In this document: piece by piece, positions 36,754-44,520 of the stretch
How the letters are laid out: every line of letters starts with the position of its first letter
How positions within the stretch are numbered: the first letter of the stretch is position 1
Source: an uncultured Clostridia bacterium
Lineage (GTDB): Bacteria > Bacillota > Clostridia > UBA1381
Direction: 5' to 3'
Assembly: GCA_934454145.1 (NCBI GenBank)
Contig: CAKSFT010000006.1
Span: 152,000 to 215,999 of the forward strand
DNA: 64,000 nucleotides
Notes under the pieces: model-generated
What the model was told of the DNA's origin: nothing
The model's input: the letters and a program-made list of their open reading frames with translations, nothing else
Databases searched by the model: none
Program-made: the position numbers and the translations under genes

Positions 36754-37731
36754 TTACATTAATTCTGTTTTTTGTATCAAATTTCTTCTTAATTCTTCTT
36801 TTCTGGGTCTGTTCATTATATATTTCAATGCACGTTCCTTATATTTATCGATGTTTTCCCAAAATTCAAAGTCATTATTAAAGCATCTCTTCGTAAGATC
36901 TGCAGCTACTTCTTCCCATGATTGATAATACTTCTTTTTTTGATCAAAATTATATCTTCCATATTCCAAAAATGATATACACCTGAGTGCCTGCTCAATT
37001 TCAAATCGTTGATCATTTTTTTTCGTTTTATAAAAAGGAAGTTCATTCAAATCTTTTTTGGATTTTGGAATACTTATATCGTACCCAAAATAATTCAATA
37101 TTGTCGCAGCCATTATCCTTTGACCTTGCTCATTTGGATGAACTCTATCATCCAAAAACAATCGTACACCCTCTTTTTCAAAAGTATCCTCAATTGCTCT
37201 AAAATTTGTAAACTGATCAATCACACTAATATTAAACTCATCCGCTATCTTTTTTATGATACCGCCATATCTCTCCAGTTCATCACTTGCGCCACACAAA
37301 ATTTCACGTTCTACCTGACGCTCATAATCATCAAACGGCATAGGCGTCATTAATATCACTTTAACATTTCTTTGTAAAAGCATATGTATTATAATTTTTA
37401 TATTTAATTCATATACATTTCTTCTTCTTAAAATCTCGCATTTTCTCATGTCAGGCGTCAAATCTTTGTTTCTCTCTTTAGTTCCATATATTCCGGCACC
37501 CAAGTCATTTGCTCCAAACATTACCAAAACATAATCCGGATTATATTTTAACACTTCCTCCTCAAGATAGTATGGGGCATTTGACGCCGCATTTCCACCT
37601 ATTCCACAATTATAAAATCTCGTTTTGCTATTTATTTTTGATAAATAACCGTTTATGTCATAAATCCAAAAACCCATTTCTGTCAAGCTATCACCCAGAC
37701 AACAAACTCTTGAACCTTCTTTTATATTCAT
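36754..37731 (-). CDS. SGNH/GDSL hydrolase, cytoplasmic
   Basis: A 325-residue esterase without signal peptide. Block I is 'CLGDSLTEMG', the oxyanion Gly is in 'NCGIGGNAAS', the Asn block is 'MFGANDLGAG', and the catalytic pair is in 'LDDRVHPNEQG'. It probably deacylates imported oligosaccharides, complementing the secreted SGNH protein at 22820. An AAAGGAAG ribosome binding site precedes the ATG. A dead 5' copy of this gene is at 7330-7426. It is the first intact gene downstream of the LacI palindrome at 38276-38311 and may head the transcript of the secreted-protein genes. Confidence 0.9.
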   Translation of the reverse strand: MNIKEGSRVCCLGDSLTEMGFWIYDINGYLSKINSKTRFYNCGIGGNAASNAPYYLEEEVLKYNPDYVLVMFGANDLGAGIYGTKERNKDLTPDMRKCEILRRRNVYELNIKIIIHMLLQRNVKVILMTPMPFDDYERQVEREILCGASDELERYGGIIKKIADEFNISVIDQFTNFRAIEDTFEKEGVRLFLDDRVHPNEQGQRIMAATILNYFGYDISIPKSKKDLNELPFYKTKKNDQRFEIEQALRCISFLEYGRYNFDQKKKYYQSWEEVAADLTKRCFNNDFEFWENIDKYKERALKYIMNRPRKEELRRNLIQKTELM

Positions 37732-37834
37732 TTTATTCTTCCTTTCTCAGCCAACTTTCAAAACTCCAACTTAACTATCATTCCAATATACGCCTTTCGC
37801 CTGCCTTAATCATACGCTATTCTTCATTCACTCC

Positions 37835-38097
37835 ATGCATTAGTTGCTGGTCGGATTGTACACAATATCGCAATCATAAGAAAAGCTAAATTTTTTAATG
37901 CATTTATGCAATCAACAACTTTAATATTTGTTGCAAACCATATATTTTTAGTTTTACATATATATTTTTAAAAATTTTCCATCACATCCCAATCTTTAAT
38001 ATTTTCTATCTCATGTCTATATTCCCACATCTGCATAATCGGCAAATCCTTAACCAAATCAAAGTATCCTATAAATTCGTTTACTTTTTCTTAATTA
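37835..38097 (-). pseudogene. 3' remnant of a polysaccharide deacetylase gene
   Basis: The stretch closely parallels the 3' part of the deacetylase gene at 10964-11815, base for base over long runs. Shared are the segments for 'MQVWGH/MQMWEY', 'DVMESF', the 'ATNIEV/ATNIKV' region and the 'DIVYNPT' end. Frame shifts and stops break it, and the 5' half with the catalytic residues is absent. Between it and 38275 I see no gene. Confidence 0.7.
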
Positions 38098-38275
38098 AAA
38101 AAGCCAAAGACTAATCCCATTACATACAAAACAACGATATGCGGCTCTCGATTGCCAATACTGAAAACAATATTATACACACTCTCTATGTTTAACATAT
38201 GAATACCAATACCATTATGTATAATGTTCTGAATAAACATAGATATCCATAACAACAAATAATTCTTTTTTGACC

Positions 38276-38311
38276 TTTGCAATTACTGCAATCGGTTGCA
38301 GTAATTGCAAA
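38276..38311. promoter_or_regulatory. 36-bp palindrome containing a LacI-type operator
   Basis: Arms of 16 bp (38276-38291/38296-38311) around TCGG form an almost perfect palindrome. Its centre, TGCAATCGGTTGCA (38287-38300), differs by one base from the site in front of the lacI-type gene (39384-39397). It lies 14 bases after that gene's stop, and no T run follows on the minus strand, so an operator for the downstream glycan operon is more likely than a terminator; both are possible. Confidence 0.65.
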
Positions 38312-38324
38312 AAAACTACGTTTT

Positions 38325-39362
38325 TTATGTGCTTGTTAAAAAATCACTAATGTTACTTTTTAATATTAATCTTATATTAGTATGCACCACTTTATCGCAT
38401 TTTTCTCCGGAAATGATGTGTCTGGCGAGTTTGTCAAATGCCACATATGATTGATGTCTAACATCTTGAAATACAGATGCGCAAATTGTTTTGTTGGCTA
38501 TATAGTCTTTTGTGTTTCCATATATATCAAAGGTTACCAAACTAATATTTTTCCTTGACGACACAGCACGACATAGTTCTTCGCACACAGAACTTGTGAT
38601 GTATATCCCATCTATAGCATCTTGATATTTCGAAAAAACATCCAGACATTTCTCTCTTAAAACTTCTTCTTTGTCATTCATATCAATACAGTCAAGCAGT
38701 GTTAAATCAAATTTTTTTGCGGCCTCTACAAATTCAAGTTTTGCAGTTCTATGAAGACTTGATGACATATCACCTGTAAATAAAATAACATTTTTTCTTT
38801 TTGAACGGCTTAAACAATCAGCCAAAAATTCAGCTGCTATGCATGCCGCAGTTTTTTCATCATGCTTTGAAGAAAATAGACATTTAACATTTGAATTATC
38901 GCTTTGAAGCTGTACCATATTATTATTTTGTTCATAGAATTCATTAAGCATAGGCACACATTGCTCAGCACTAAACCCAGATACAATCACACCATCGTAT
39001 GCCACCATTGACATCAATTCATCACGGCACTCCCACGATTTTTTATCTTCTGCCTTTATAACAACCACATCATATGTTATTTTATAATCTTTTACATTTT
39101 TGTGTGCTTCCTCTATCCCATTAAGCATATCGTCAAGGATGGACTTATATTTGGAGTATATGATTACTCCTATTTTTATGGTTTTTCCCGATAATCGTGA
39201 AGCAAAACTATTGGGATGATATCCATATTTTTCCGCGGTCTGCAAAACCAATTTTCTTTTGTTTTCTGCAACCATTGCATGGTCCGAAAAGGCGCGGCTG
39301 ACCATAGACGGACTCATATTAAGTTCTTTAGCAAGACTATATATTGTAACCTTTTGTTTCAA
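38325..39362 (-). CDS. LacI-family transcriptional regulator
   Basis: A 345-residue repressor. The N-terminal HTH (about 5-25: 'TIYSLAKELNMSPSMVSRAF') and hinge helix 'YHPNSFASRLSG' are followed by a periplasmic-binding-protein-like sugar-sensing domain. The start is TTG at 39362 with GGAGGAAG seven bases upstream. Its own promoter and an operator between promoter and start (39384-39397) suggest negative self-control. A second copy of the operator lies just past its stop, in front of the SGNH/beta-helix/SLH gene run, which is the likely target. The sensed sugar is unknown. Confidence 0.92.
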   Translation of the reverse strand: MKQKVTIYSLAKELNMSPSMVSRAFSDHAMVAENKRKLVLQTAEKYGYHPNSFASRLSGKTIKIGVIIYSKYKSILDDMLNGIEEAHKNVKDYKITYDVVVIKAEDKKSWECRDELMSMVAYDGVIVSGFSAEQCVPMLNEFYEQNNNMVQLQSDNSNVKCLFSSKHDEKTAACIAAEFLADCLSRSKRKNVILFTGDMSSSLHRTAKLEFVEAAKKFDLTLLDCIDMNDKEEVLREKCLDVFSKYQDAIDGIYITSSVCEELCRAVSSRKNISLVTFDIYGNTKDYIANKTICASVFQDVRHQSYVAFDKLARHIISGEKCDKVVHTNIRLILKSNISDFLTST

Positions 39363-39383
39363 ATTCTATCTTCCTCCGACAAC

Positions 39384-39397
39384 CGCAATCGGTTGCA
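39384..39397. promoter_or_regulatory. LacI-type operator in the regulator's own leader
   Basis: CGCAATCGGTTGCA (minus strand TGCAACCGATTGCG), a LacI/CcpA-like palindrome. It lies between the -10 box (39412-39417) and the ribosome binding site, where a bound repressor would block transcription. The same motif is at 38287-38300. Confidence 0.7.
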
Positions 39398-39411
39398 TTT
39401 TTCTCAAATAT

Positions 39412-39440
39412 ATTTTATCATATTCAAAATCGCATGTCAA
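39412..39440 (-). promoter_or_regulatory. Near-consensus promoter of the LacI-type gene
   Basis: Minus-strand TTGACA (39435-39440), 17 bases, TAAAAT (39412-39417). The rest of 39441-39646 is AT-rich with no gene seen. Confidence 0.8.
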
Positions 39441-39646
39441 TAATAAATACATTCCGTTTTTATTTTCGTAACTTTTCACAATGTATTTATTATTTATTTG
39501 TTATACATGACGAATATCATACCCGGCGCACTATCACTTGCATCGTTCTGAAAATTTTAAAATAATTTGCAGAGTGCTAAACCTTTTTTTATTCGCAAGT
39601 TTTTATTTTCCACTTAGTAAAAGATTGCCGAGAGCATATGCTCTAA

Positions 39647-40375
39647 TCAGCGTTTGTTTTTATTTCTATATGCAGTCGGGGTTAAACCGGTTTCCTTTTT
39701 GAAAGTGGTTGAAAAATAAAACGCATCTGCAAAACCGCACCTTGTTGCAACATTTTCTACACTGATATATGTTTCTTGCAAAAGCAGTTTTTTGGCAAGA
39801 GAAAATCGTAATGAAAAAAGATATTCATGCGGTGTTTTCCCGGTCGTTTTAACAAAATTCCTTCGAATATAATCTATATTGTACCCAATATATTCCGATA
39901 TTTGCGAAATCTTAAAATCGGGGTTGGATACATTCTCGTAAATAAAATCCTTAACATCGTACACAAAAGCATGACTACACCCCGAAGAAGCATATTTTTT
40001 TATGTATTGACATATTGCATCAAGAAGGCTGTCGCATAAATTTACATAATTGCTATCCTTTTGCATAAAAGTCTTGTGCAGTATAAAAATTAGCTTTGAT
40101 ATATTTCTGTCATAATCATGTATAACAATCGGTTCATGAAAGTCCATTTCTTTCGCCTGAATGTACATATCTGTATAAAGCCCATCAGAGCAGCCATTAT
40201 GCATAGTTCCCGGAGGTATAATCATAATATCATTAGCCTGTATATTATAAGTCGTTTTATCAATCATAGAACGATTATTTCCTGTTATATTATATATTAT
40301 TTCCCATTCCTTGTGAAAGTGTGTTCCACAAGACTTTATCGGTAATTTTGTTTTTACGCAACAACTTAAATTCAA
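39647..40375 (-). CDS. AraC-family regulator with cupin sensor domain
   Basis: A 242-residue AraC/XylS regulator. The N-terminal cupin part (about 10-75) shows 'CGTHFHKEWEI' and 'IIPPGTMH', which may bind a sugar. The C-terminal double HTH (about 145-240) includes 'ISQISEYIGYN' and 'VENVATRCGFADAFYFSTTFKKETG'. The start codon is TTG with a GGAGGT box. It is divergent from the dehydrogenase/RpiB operon starting at 40525 and therefore its probable regulator, usually an activator in this family. Promoter at 40404-40432. Confidence 0.9.
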   Translation of the reverse strand: MNLSCCVKTKLPIKSCGTHFHKEWEIIYNITGNNRSMIDKTTYNIQANDIMIIPPGTMHNGCSDGLYTDMYIQAKEMDFHEPIVIHDYDRNISKLIFILHKTFMQKDSNYVNLCDSLLDAICQYIKKYASSGCSHAFVYDVKDFIYENVSNPDFKISQISEYIGYNIDYIRRNFVKTTGKTPHEYLFSLRFSLAKKLLLQETYISVENVATRCGFADAFYFSTTFKKETGLTPTAYRNKNKR

Positions 40376-40403
40376 AGCCTGCTTACCTCCTATTTTTTAT
40401 CAT

Positions 40404-40432
40404 ACGATAGCATAAAAAGTCGTTTTTGTCAA
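40404..40432 (-). promoter_or_regulatory. Promoter of the AraC-type gene
   Basis: Minus-strand TTGACA (40427-40432), 17 bases, TATCGT (40404-40409), directly upstream of the GGAGGT ribosome binding site. Confidence 0.6.
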
Positions 40433-40483
40433 GGATTTAATCGGATATTTCCATTTATTTTTTGGAGGAATATGTTAAAATTA

Positions 40484-40506
40484 TTTTGTACAATAAATTT
40501 TGTACA
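40484..40506 (+). repeat. Direct repeat TTTTGTACA in front of the plus-strand operon
   Basis: TTTTGTACA occurs at 40484-40492 and 40498-40506, 14 bases apart, just upstream of the AAAGGA box of the first operon gene. It could be a regulator-binding direct repeat; no clear sigma-A promoter was found here. Confidence 0.35.
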
Positions 40507-40524
40507 GAAAGGATTAGTGAAAAT

Positions 40525-41514
40525 ATGAAAAAATTAGTTATGAAAGCTCCAAAACAAAGTAGGCTGATTGATGTTGAAATGCCGACACTCAAAGACGAAA
40601 ATTCCGTTATAGTAAAACTAAAATACTGCGGGGTTTGTATGTCTGAGCATTATGACTGGGAACACGCTAAGGATGGAATGACATTTGGGCATGAAGGGAT
40701 AGGTGTTGTACATCAAATAGGCAAAAATGTCACTACTGTAAAAGTAGGCGACAGAGTAAGTGGACCTATCTATGGCGGTGCAGAATATAGCTGCACCGAC
40801 GAAAGAAATCTTATCGTTATTCCCGACAATATCAAAGATGAAGAAGCTGTTTTGGAACCGCTCGGATGTCTGATAAGTGCTGTCAGCAAAGTCAAAATCC
40901 CTGTAGTAGGGGATACGGTAGCCGTTGTTGGTTGCGGATATATGGGTTGCGGCGCAATATCTCTCTTGAAAATGAGAGGTGCGCGTGTTATAGGTTTTGA
41001 TATAAGAAAAGAATGCCTCGAAAATGCGCTTAAATACGGAGCAAGTGAGGTATATACTCCCGAGGAATATTTGAAAAAGAACAACAGCGGATTTGTTGCA
41101 ACGGGAACAGGAACATTTGGCAGTAATGGGGGATTTCCTCTTGTTATGGAATGGGGCGAAAACAATGAATCGCTTGATTTTGCAATAAATATTACTGCGA
41201 CTTGCGGACAGCTTGCAATAGGTGCATACCACACTGGCGAAAAGCGTTCTGTCGATGTTCAGCAGCTGAATGTAAAAGCGATTGACTGTCTGAGTACACA
41301 TCCGAGAGAATGGGATTTGCTTCTTGCGTCTTGTCATAATGCAATAAACTTGATGGCAAATGATATGTGGAACTACAAACATGTGCCTACCAAAGTATAT
41401 CCTGTGACAAAATTTGACAACGCGCAGAGTGAACTGACCTCAAAATACGGAAAATGGATGAAAGCGTTGATAGATTGGGAACATTTTGATATAGAACCGT
41501 ACATAATTAAATAG
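40525..41514 (+). CDS. Zinc-dependent medium-chain dehydrogenase (sugar/polyol type)
   Basis: A 329-residue MDR-family oxidoreductase. The catalytic zinc site is seen as Cys38 (GVCMSEH) and the 'GHEGIG' His56-Glu57. The four-Cys structural zinc lobe of classic alcohol dehydrogenases is missing. The NAD(P)-binding motif is 'VVGCGYMGCG'. It resembles sorbitol/threonine-type dehydrogenases and a second paralogue in the same operon (44521). The open frame starts at 40462, but the ATG at 40525 has an AAAGGA ribosome binding site and is where family similarity begins. It is the first gene of the rare-sugar operon. Confidence 0.88.
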   Translation: MKKLVMKAPKQSRLIDVEMPTLKDENSVIVKLKYCGVCMSEHYDWEHAKDGMTFGHEGIGVVHQIGKNVTTVKVGDRVSGPIYGGAEYSCTDERNLIVIPDNIKDEEAVLEPLGCLISAVSKVKIPVVGDTVAVVGCGYMGCGAISLLKMRGARVIGFDIRKECLENALKYGASEVYTPEEYLKKNNSGFVATGTGTFGSNGGFPLVMEWGENNESLDFAINITATCGQLAIGAYHTGEKRSVDVQQLNVKAIDCLSTHPREWDLLLASCHNAINLMANDMWNYKHVPTKVYPVTKFDNAQSELTSKYGKWMKALIDWEHFDIEPYIIK

Positions 41515-41523
41515 GAGGCAGTT

Positions 41524-41982
41524 ATGAAAATAGCAATAGGAAATGACCACACTGCCATAGAACTAAAAGAGCACATTGTTAAGTATCTGCGTGACAAGGG
41601 ATATGATGTAACTGATTTCGGCACAAACGAGCATAAACGCACAGATTATCCTCTGTACGGATATACCGTTGGCAGGAAAGTTGCAAGCGGCGAGTTCGAA
41701 TACGGAATTCTTATTTGCGGAACCGGCATAGGCATTTCTCTGGCAGCAAATAAAATCCACGGTGTGCGTGCAGCAGTTTGCTCGGAACCGTATTCGGCAA
41801 GACTTACCCGCCAACATAATAACGCCAACATCATAGCGTTTGGGGCAAGAGTTGTCGGAGATGCCGTTGCGGAAATGATAGTTGATGAATTTTTAACCGC
41901 CGAGTACGAAGGCGGCAGGCATCAAAAGAGGATAGATATGATTTCCGCAATAGAACAAGGAGAGAACATATGTATAAAGTAG
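41524..41982 (+). CDS. rpiB: Ribose/allose 6-phosphate isomerase RpiB
   Basis: A 152-residue aldose-ketose isomerase of the RpiB/LacAB family. Asp8-His9 (NDHTAIELK), Cys65 (ILICGTG, catalytic base) and His98 (RQHNN, ring opening) are all present, as in the E. coli protein, which acts on ribose 5-phosphate and allose 6-phosphate. The close partner is a ROK kinase fused to a ribulose-phosphate-epimerase-type domain, whose start overlaps the end of this gene by 13 bases. This grouping matches the D-allose pathway (allose 6-phosphate to allulose 6-phosphate). Confidence 0.95.
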   Translation: MKIAIGNDHTAIELKEHIVKYLRDKGYDVTDFGTNEHKRTDYPLYGYTVGRKVASGEFEYGILICGTGIGISLAANKIHGVRAAVCSEPYSARLTRQHNNANIIAFGARVVGDAVAEMIVDEFLTAEYEGGRHQKRIDMISAIEQGENICIK

Positions 41983-43529
41983 GTGTTGATATTGGCGGCA
42001 CAAAGGTCAATGTGGGTATTTTTGATGATGCCGGAAACATTGTTGCCTGTCGGAAAATATGGGTTAAGGACATAAACGATCTGGCTGATGTTTTAGCCAA
42101 AACGGTGATGAACTTATGTGCAAGCACCGGTGTACCGGCAAGCAAATTGGAAAGCTGCGGAATAGGAATACCCGGAACAGTCGGTGATGACGGCAGAACC
42201 ATTCTCAAAGCGCCAAATATAGATATACTTAAGGATACACTTTGTGCTGATGTCGAACGAATTTTAAATTTGCCGACTTCACTGGTGCAAGATTCAAGAG
42301 CGGCAGCGTGGGGAGAATATCTCTTTGGAGCCGGCAGAGAAAAAAACTGCGTCGTATGCATAACAATAGGTACCGGTATAGGCTGCGGAATTGTTGCAAA
42401 CGGCAAAATTTTGAACGGAACTCTTGGGTATGCTGGAGAAATAGGACATATTCCGGTTGCTGAAAACGGCAGAAAGTGTGGCTGCGGCAAATGCGGTTGT
42501 GTGGAAAAGTACAGCGCGGGAGGCGGACTGGATATTACCGCAGCAGAAATTCTCGGCGATGGCAAAACGGCTGCTGATTTATTCGATGCTGCTAAATACG
42601 GCAACAAACAAGCTGTTAATGCTGTGAACGATGCAGTACATTTGCTCGGCAATGTGCTGGTTTCCGTAATAAATACAATTTCGCCGGACTGTGTTCTTTT
42701 GAGCGGCGGACTTTCGGAACAAGTTGATTTGTATGCAAAACCAATAATTGAGTACATAAAAAATCATTGTTACAGTGCCGGCAGACTGCCGGACATACGT
42801 CTTGCCGAACTCAAAGACAAAGCACCATTGTACGGTGCGGCATATATACCTATTCAGCATAAGAAAGAGCCACTCTTGTCAGCATCAATTATGTGCGCAG
42901 ATATACTCAATATGCAGTCTGCTCTTGATGAAATAGAAAGAGCCGGGATAAATTATTTGCATTGTGATATAATGGATAATCACTTTGTCCCTAACCTTAT
43001 GCTCCCGACAGAATTTTTGAATAAACTGAAAAGCGGGACCGCTATGCCGTTTGACTATCACATTATGGCTGAAAATCCCGAAAGTGTTATAGAAAAACTT
43101 GAAATTTCCGACGGCGACATTGTTTCTGTTCATTATGAGAGTACAGTTCATCTGCAAAGGGCGATATCACTTATAAAAGAAAAAGGGGCGAAAGCCTCTG
43201 TGGCAATAAATCCGGCTACACCGATAAATGTTCTTGATGAAGTTTTACCACAGCTTGATATGGTACTCATTATGACTGTAAATCCGGGGTTTTCCGGGCA
43301 AAAGATTACACCGGGCAGCATTGACAAGATATATCGTATGAAAAAAAAACTTTCTGATATGAATCTTGACAAAGTTCTTATAGAAGTGGACGGAAATTGC
43401 AGTTTTGAAAATGTTCCCAAAATGTATAGTGCCGGGGCTGATGTCCTTGTTGTGGGAACTTCAAGTGTTTTTAAGCCGGATACGAGTATTGCGGAAGGGA
43501 CTTCGAAATTACTTAATTTGTTGAGTTGA
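41970..43529 (+). CDS. Fusion of ROK sugar kinase and allulose/ribulose-phosphate 3-epimerase
   Basis: A 519-residue two-enzyme protein. Residues 1-295 are a ROK kinase: 'DIGGTKVNVG' phosphate loop, catalytic Asp108 (VQDSRAA), and the zinc motif around His160 and Cys170/172/175/177. Residues 303-519 are a ribulose-phosphate 3-epimerase-type barrel. It shows 'SASIMCADIL', 'HCDIMDNHFVPN' (metal ligands His331, Asp333), His364 (YHIM), 'TVNPGFSGQ' and Asp474 (EVDGN). In E. coli the separate proteins AlsK and AlsE, with RpiB, convert D-allose to fructose 6-phosphate. Here kinase and epimerase are joined by a short linker (296-302) and overlap rpiB. The frame is continuous across the join with no sign of error. 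Confidence 0.9.
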   Translation: MYKVGVDIGGTKVNVGIFDDAGNIVACRKIWVKDINDLADVLAKTVMNLCASTGVPASKLESCGIGIPGTVGDDGRTILKAPNIDILKDTLCADVERILNLPTSLVQDSRAAAWGEYLFGAGREKNCVVCITIGTGIGCGIVANGKILNGTLGYAGEIGHIPVAENGRKCGCGKCGCVEKYSAGGGLDITAAEILGDGKTAADLFDAAKYGNKQAVNAVNDAVHLLGNVLVSVINTISPDCVLLSGGLSEQVDLYAKPIIEYIKNHCYSAGRLPDIRLAELKDKAPLYGAAYIPIQHKKEPLLSASIMCADILNMQSALDEIERAGINYLHCDIMDNHFVPNLMLPTEFLNKLKSGTAMPFDYHIMAENPESVIEKLEISDGDIVSVHYESTVHLQRAISLIKEKGAKASVAINPATPINVLDEVLPQLDMVLIMTVNPGFSGQKITPGSIDKIYRMKKKLSDMNLDKVLIEVDGNCSFENVPKMYSAGADVLVVGTSSVFKPDTSIAEGTSKLLNLLS

Positions 43530-43543
43530 CATCTAAAAGTACG

Positions 43544-43645
43544 ACAAATTTGCACGGAGCAAAATTCGACAGACACTCAGATAGTGTGAATTGCCGTGTC
43601 TGGGCAGATGCAATGATTAAAAAACTTAAAAAAATTTTGGATTAA
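43544..43645 (+). pseudogene. Possible 3' remnant of an SGNH-type esterase gene
   Basis: In the 138-base gap between the fusion gene and the next barrel gene, a frame without start codon reads 33 residues ending 'VWADAMIKKLKKILD' and a stop. The last helix resembles C-termini of SGNH hydrolases. The stretch is short and the call is weak; it may be chance. Confidence 0.25.
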
Positions 43646-43667
43646 AGTGAGAGGGGCGTTTATTATA

Positions 43668-44501
43668 ATGAGTAACTTAAAAGTAGGGCTTCAACTATAT
43701 TCTATTCGTGATAAAATGGAACAAAATATGGATGAAGCATTAAAGAATGTTAAAGCCATCGGATATGATTACGTTGAGTTTGCTGGTTATTTTGGAAAGA
43801 CAAAAGATGAGGTAAAAGAAATCCTTGATAAATATAATTTGAAATGTATATCAGTTCATCAGGGCTATGATGTTTTTCTGAAAAACCCCGAAGAAAATGT
43901 TGAATATCTCAAAACAATCGGCGCAAAGTATTGTGCAATCCCCTGGTTGGATATAAGCAACCATAAAGGACATGAAAAATTTGAAAAGACAGTGTCGGAA
44001 ATAACCTATGTCGGAAATCTTCTCAAAGATAACGGAATTCAGTTATTGTATCATAATCACGATTTTGAGTTCAATAAATATGATGGCAAATATCTCATAG
44101 ATTGGTTATATGAAACGATACCTTCGGATTTGCTGAAACCGGAATTTGATACTTGCTGGATTAAATATGCAGGATGCGACCCGCGTTATTATCTCAAAAA
44201 ATTCAGAAACAACATTGATGTGGTGCATTTTAAGGATTTTGTGTGCTCTAATAATGCGCACGGTCCGGTTTATGCCCTGATAGACAATGAAGGTAAAGAA
44301 ACTGCCAAAGGGGCAGGTACAAATAATGACTTTAAATTCAAGCCTGTCGGCGAAGGAGTCCAAAATTGGCTGGAATTGATTAAGGCATCTGAAAGCAATG
44401 GCGCAAAGTATATCATAACAGAGCAAGACCAGTGGTACAACGAGGATAGTATGGATTGTGCTGCAAGGGCAAGAGCATATCTTAAATCGCTTGGAATTTA
44501 A
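43668..44501 (+). CDS. TIM-barrel sugar (phosphate) isomerase/epimerase
   Basis: A 277-residue AP-endonuclease-2/xylose-isomerase-like barrel protein. Likely metal ligands lie at strand ends: 'LLYHNHDFEF', 'PEFDTCW', 'VVHFKDF' and 'IITEQDQW'. Members include inosose isomerases/dehydratases, keto-sugar epimerases and enzymes acting on 3-keto-glycosides; the exact reaction is not predictable. The open frame starts at 43647, but the ATG at 43668 follows a GAGAGGGG box. It lies between the fusion gene and the second dehydrogenase. Confidence 0.88.
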   Translation: MSNLKVGLQLYSIRDKMEQNMDEALKNVKAIGYDYVEFAGYFGKTKDEVKEILDKYNLKCISVHQGYDVFLKNPEENVEYLKTIGAKYCAIPWLDISNHKGHEKFEKTVSEITYVGNLLKDNGIQLLYHNHDFEFNKYDGKYLIDWLYETIPSDLLKPEFDTCWIKYAGCDPRYYLKKFRNNIDVVHFKDFVCSNNAHGPVYALIDNEGKETAKGAGTNNDFKFKPVGEGVQNWLELIKASESNGAKYIITEQDQWYNEDSMDCAARARAYLKSLGI

Positions 44502-44520
44502 GCGGCGGAGGTGAATATTT

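Noticed and set aside
38091..38282. 63-codon minus-strand frame between LacI and the deacetylase remnant
   Set aside because: No ribosome binding site, no family resemblance, and its 5' end runs into the operator palindrome.
40618..41382. 254-codon minus-strand open frame opposite the first dehydrogenase
   Set aside because: The plus strand carries the complete zinc and nucleotide motifs; the minus frame has no family features.
41831..42757. 308-codon minus-strand open frame opposite the kinase-epimerase fusion
   Set aside because: Antisense shadow: rich in Pro, Ser and Leu, no start signal, and the plus strand has unmistakable ROK motifs.
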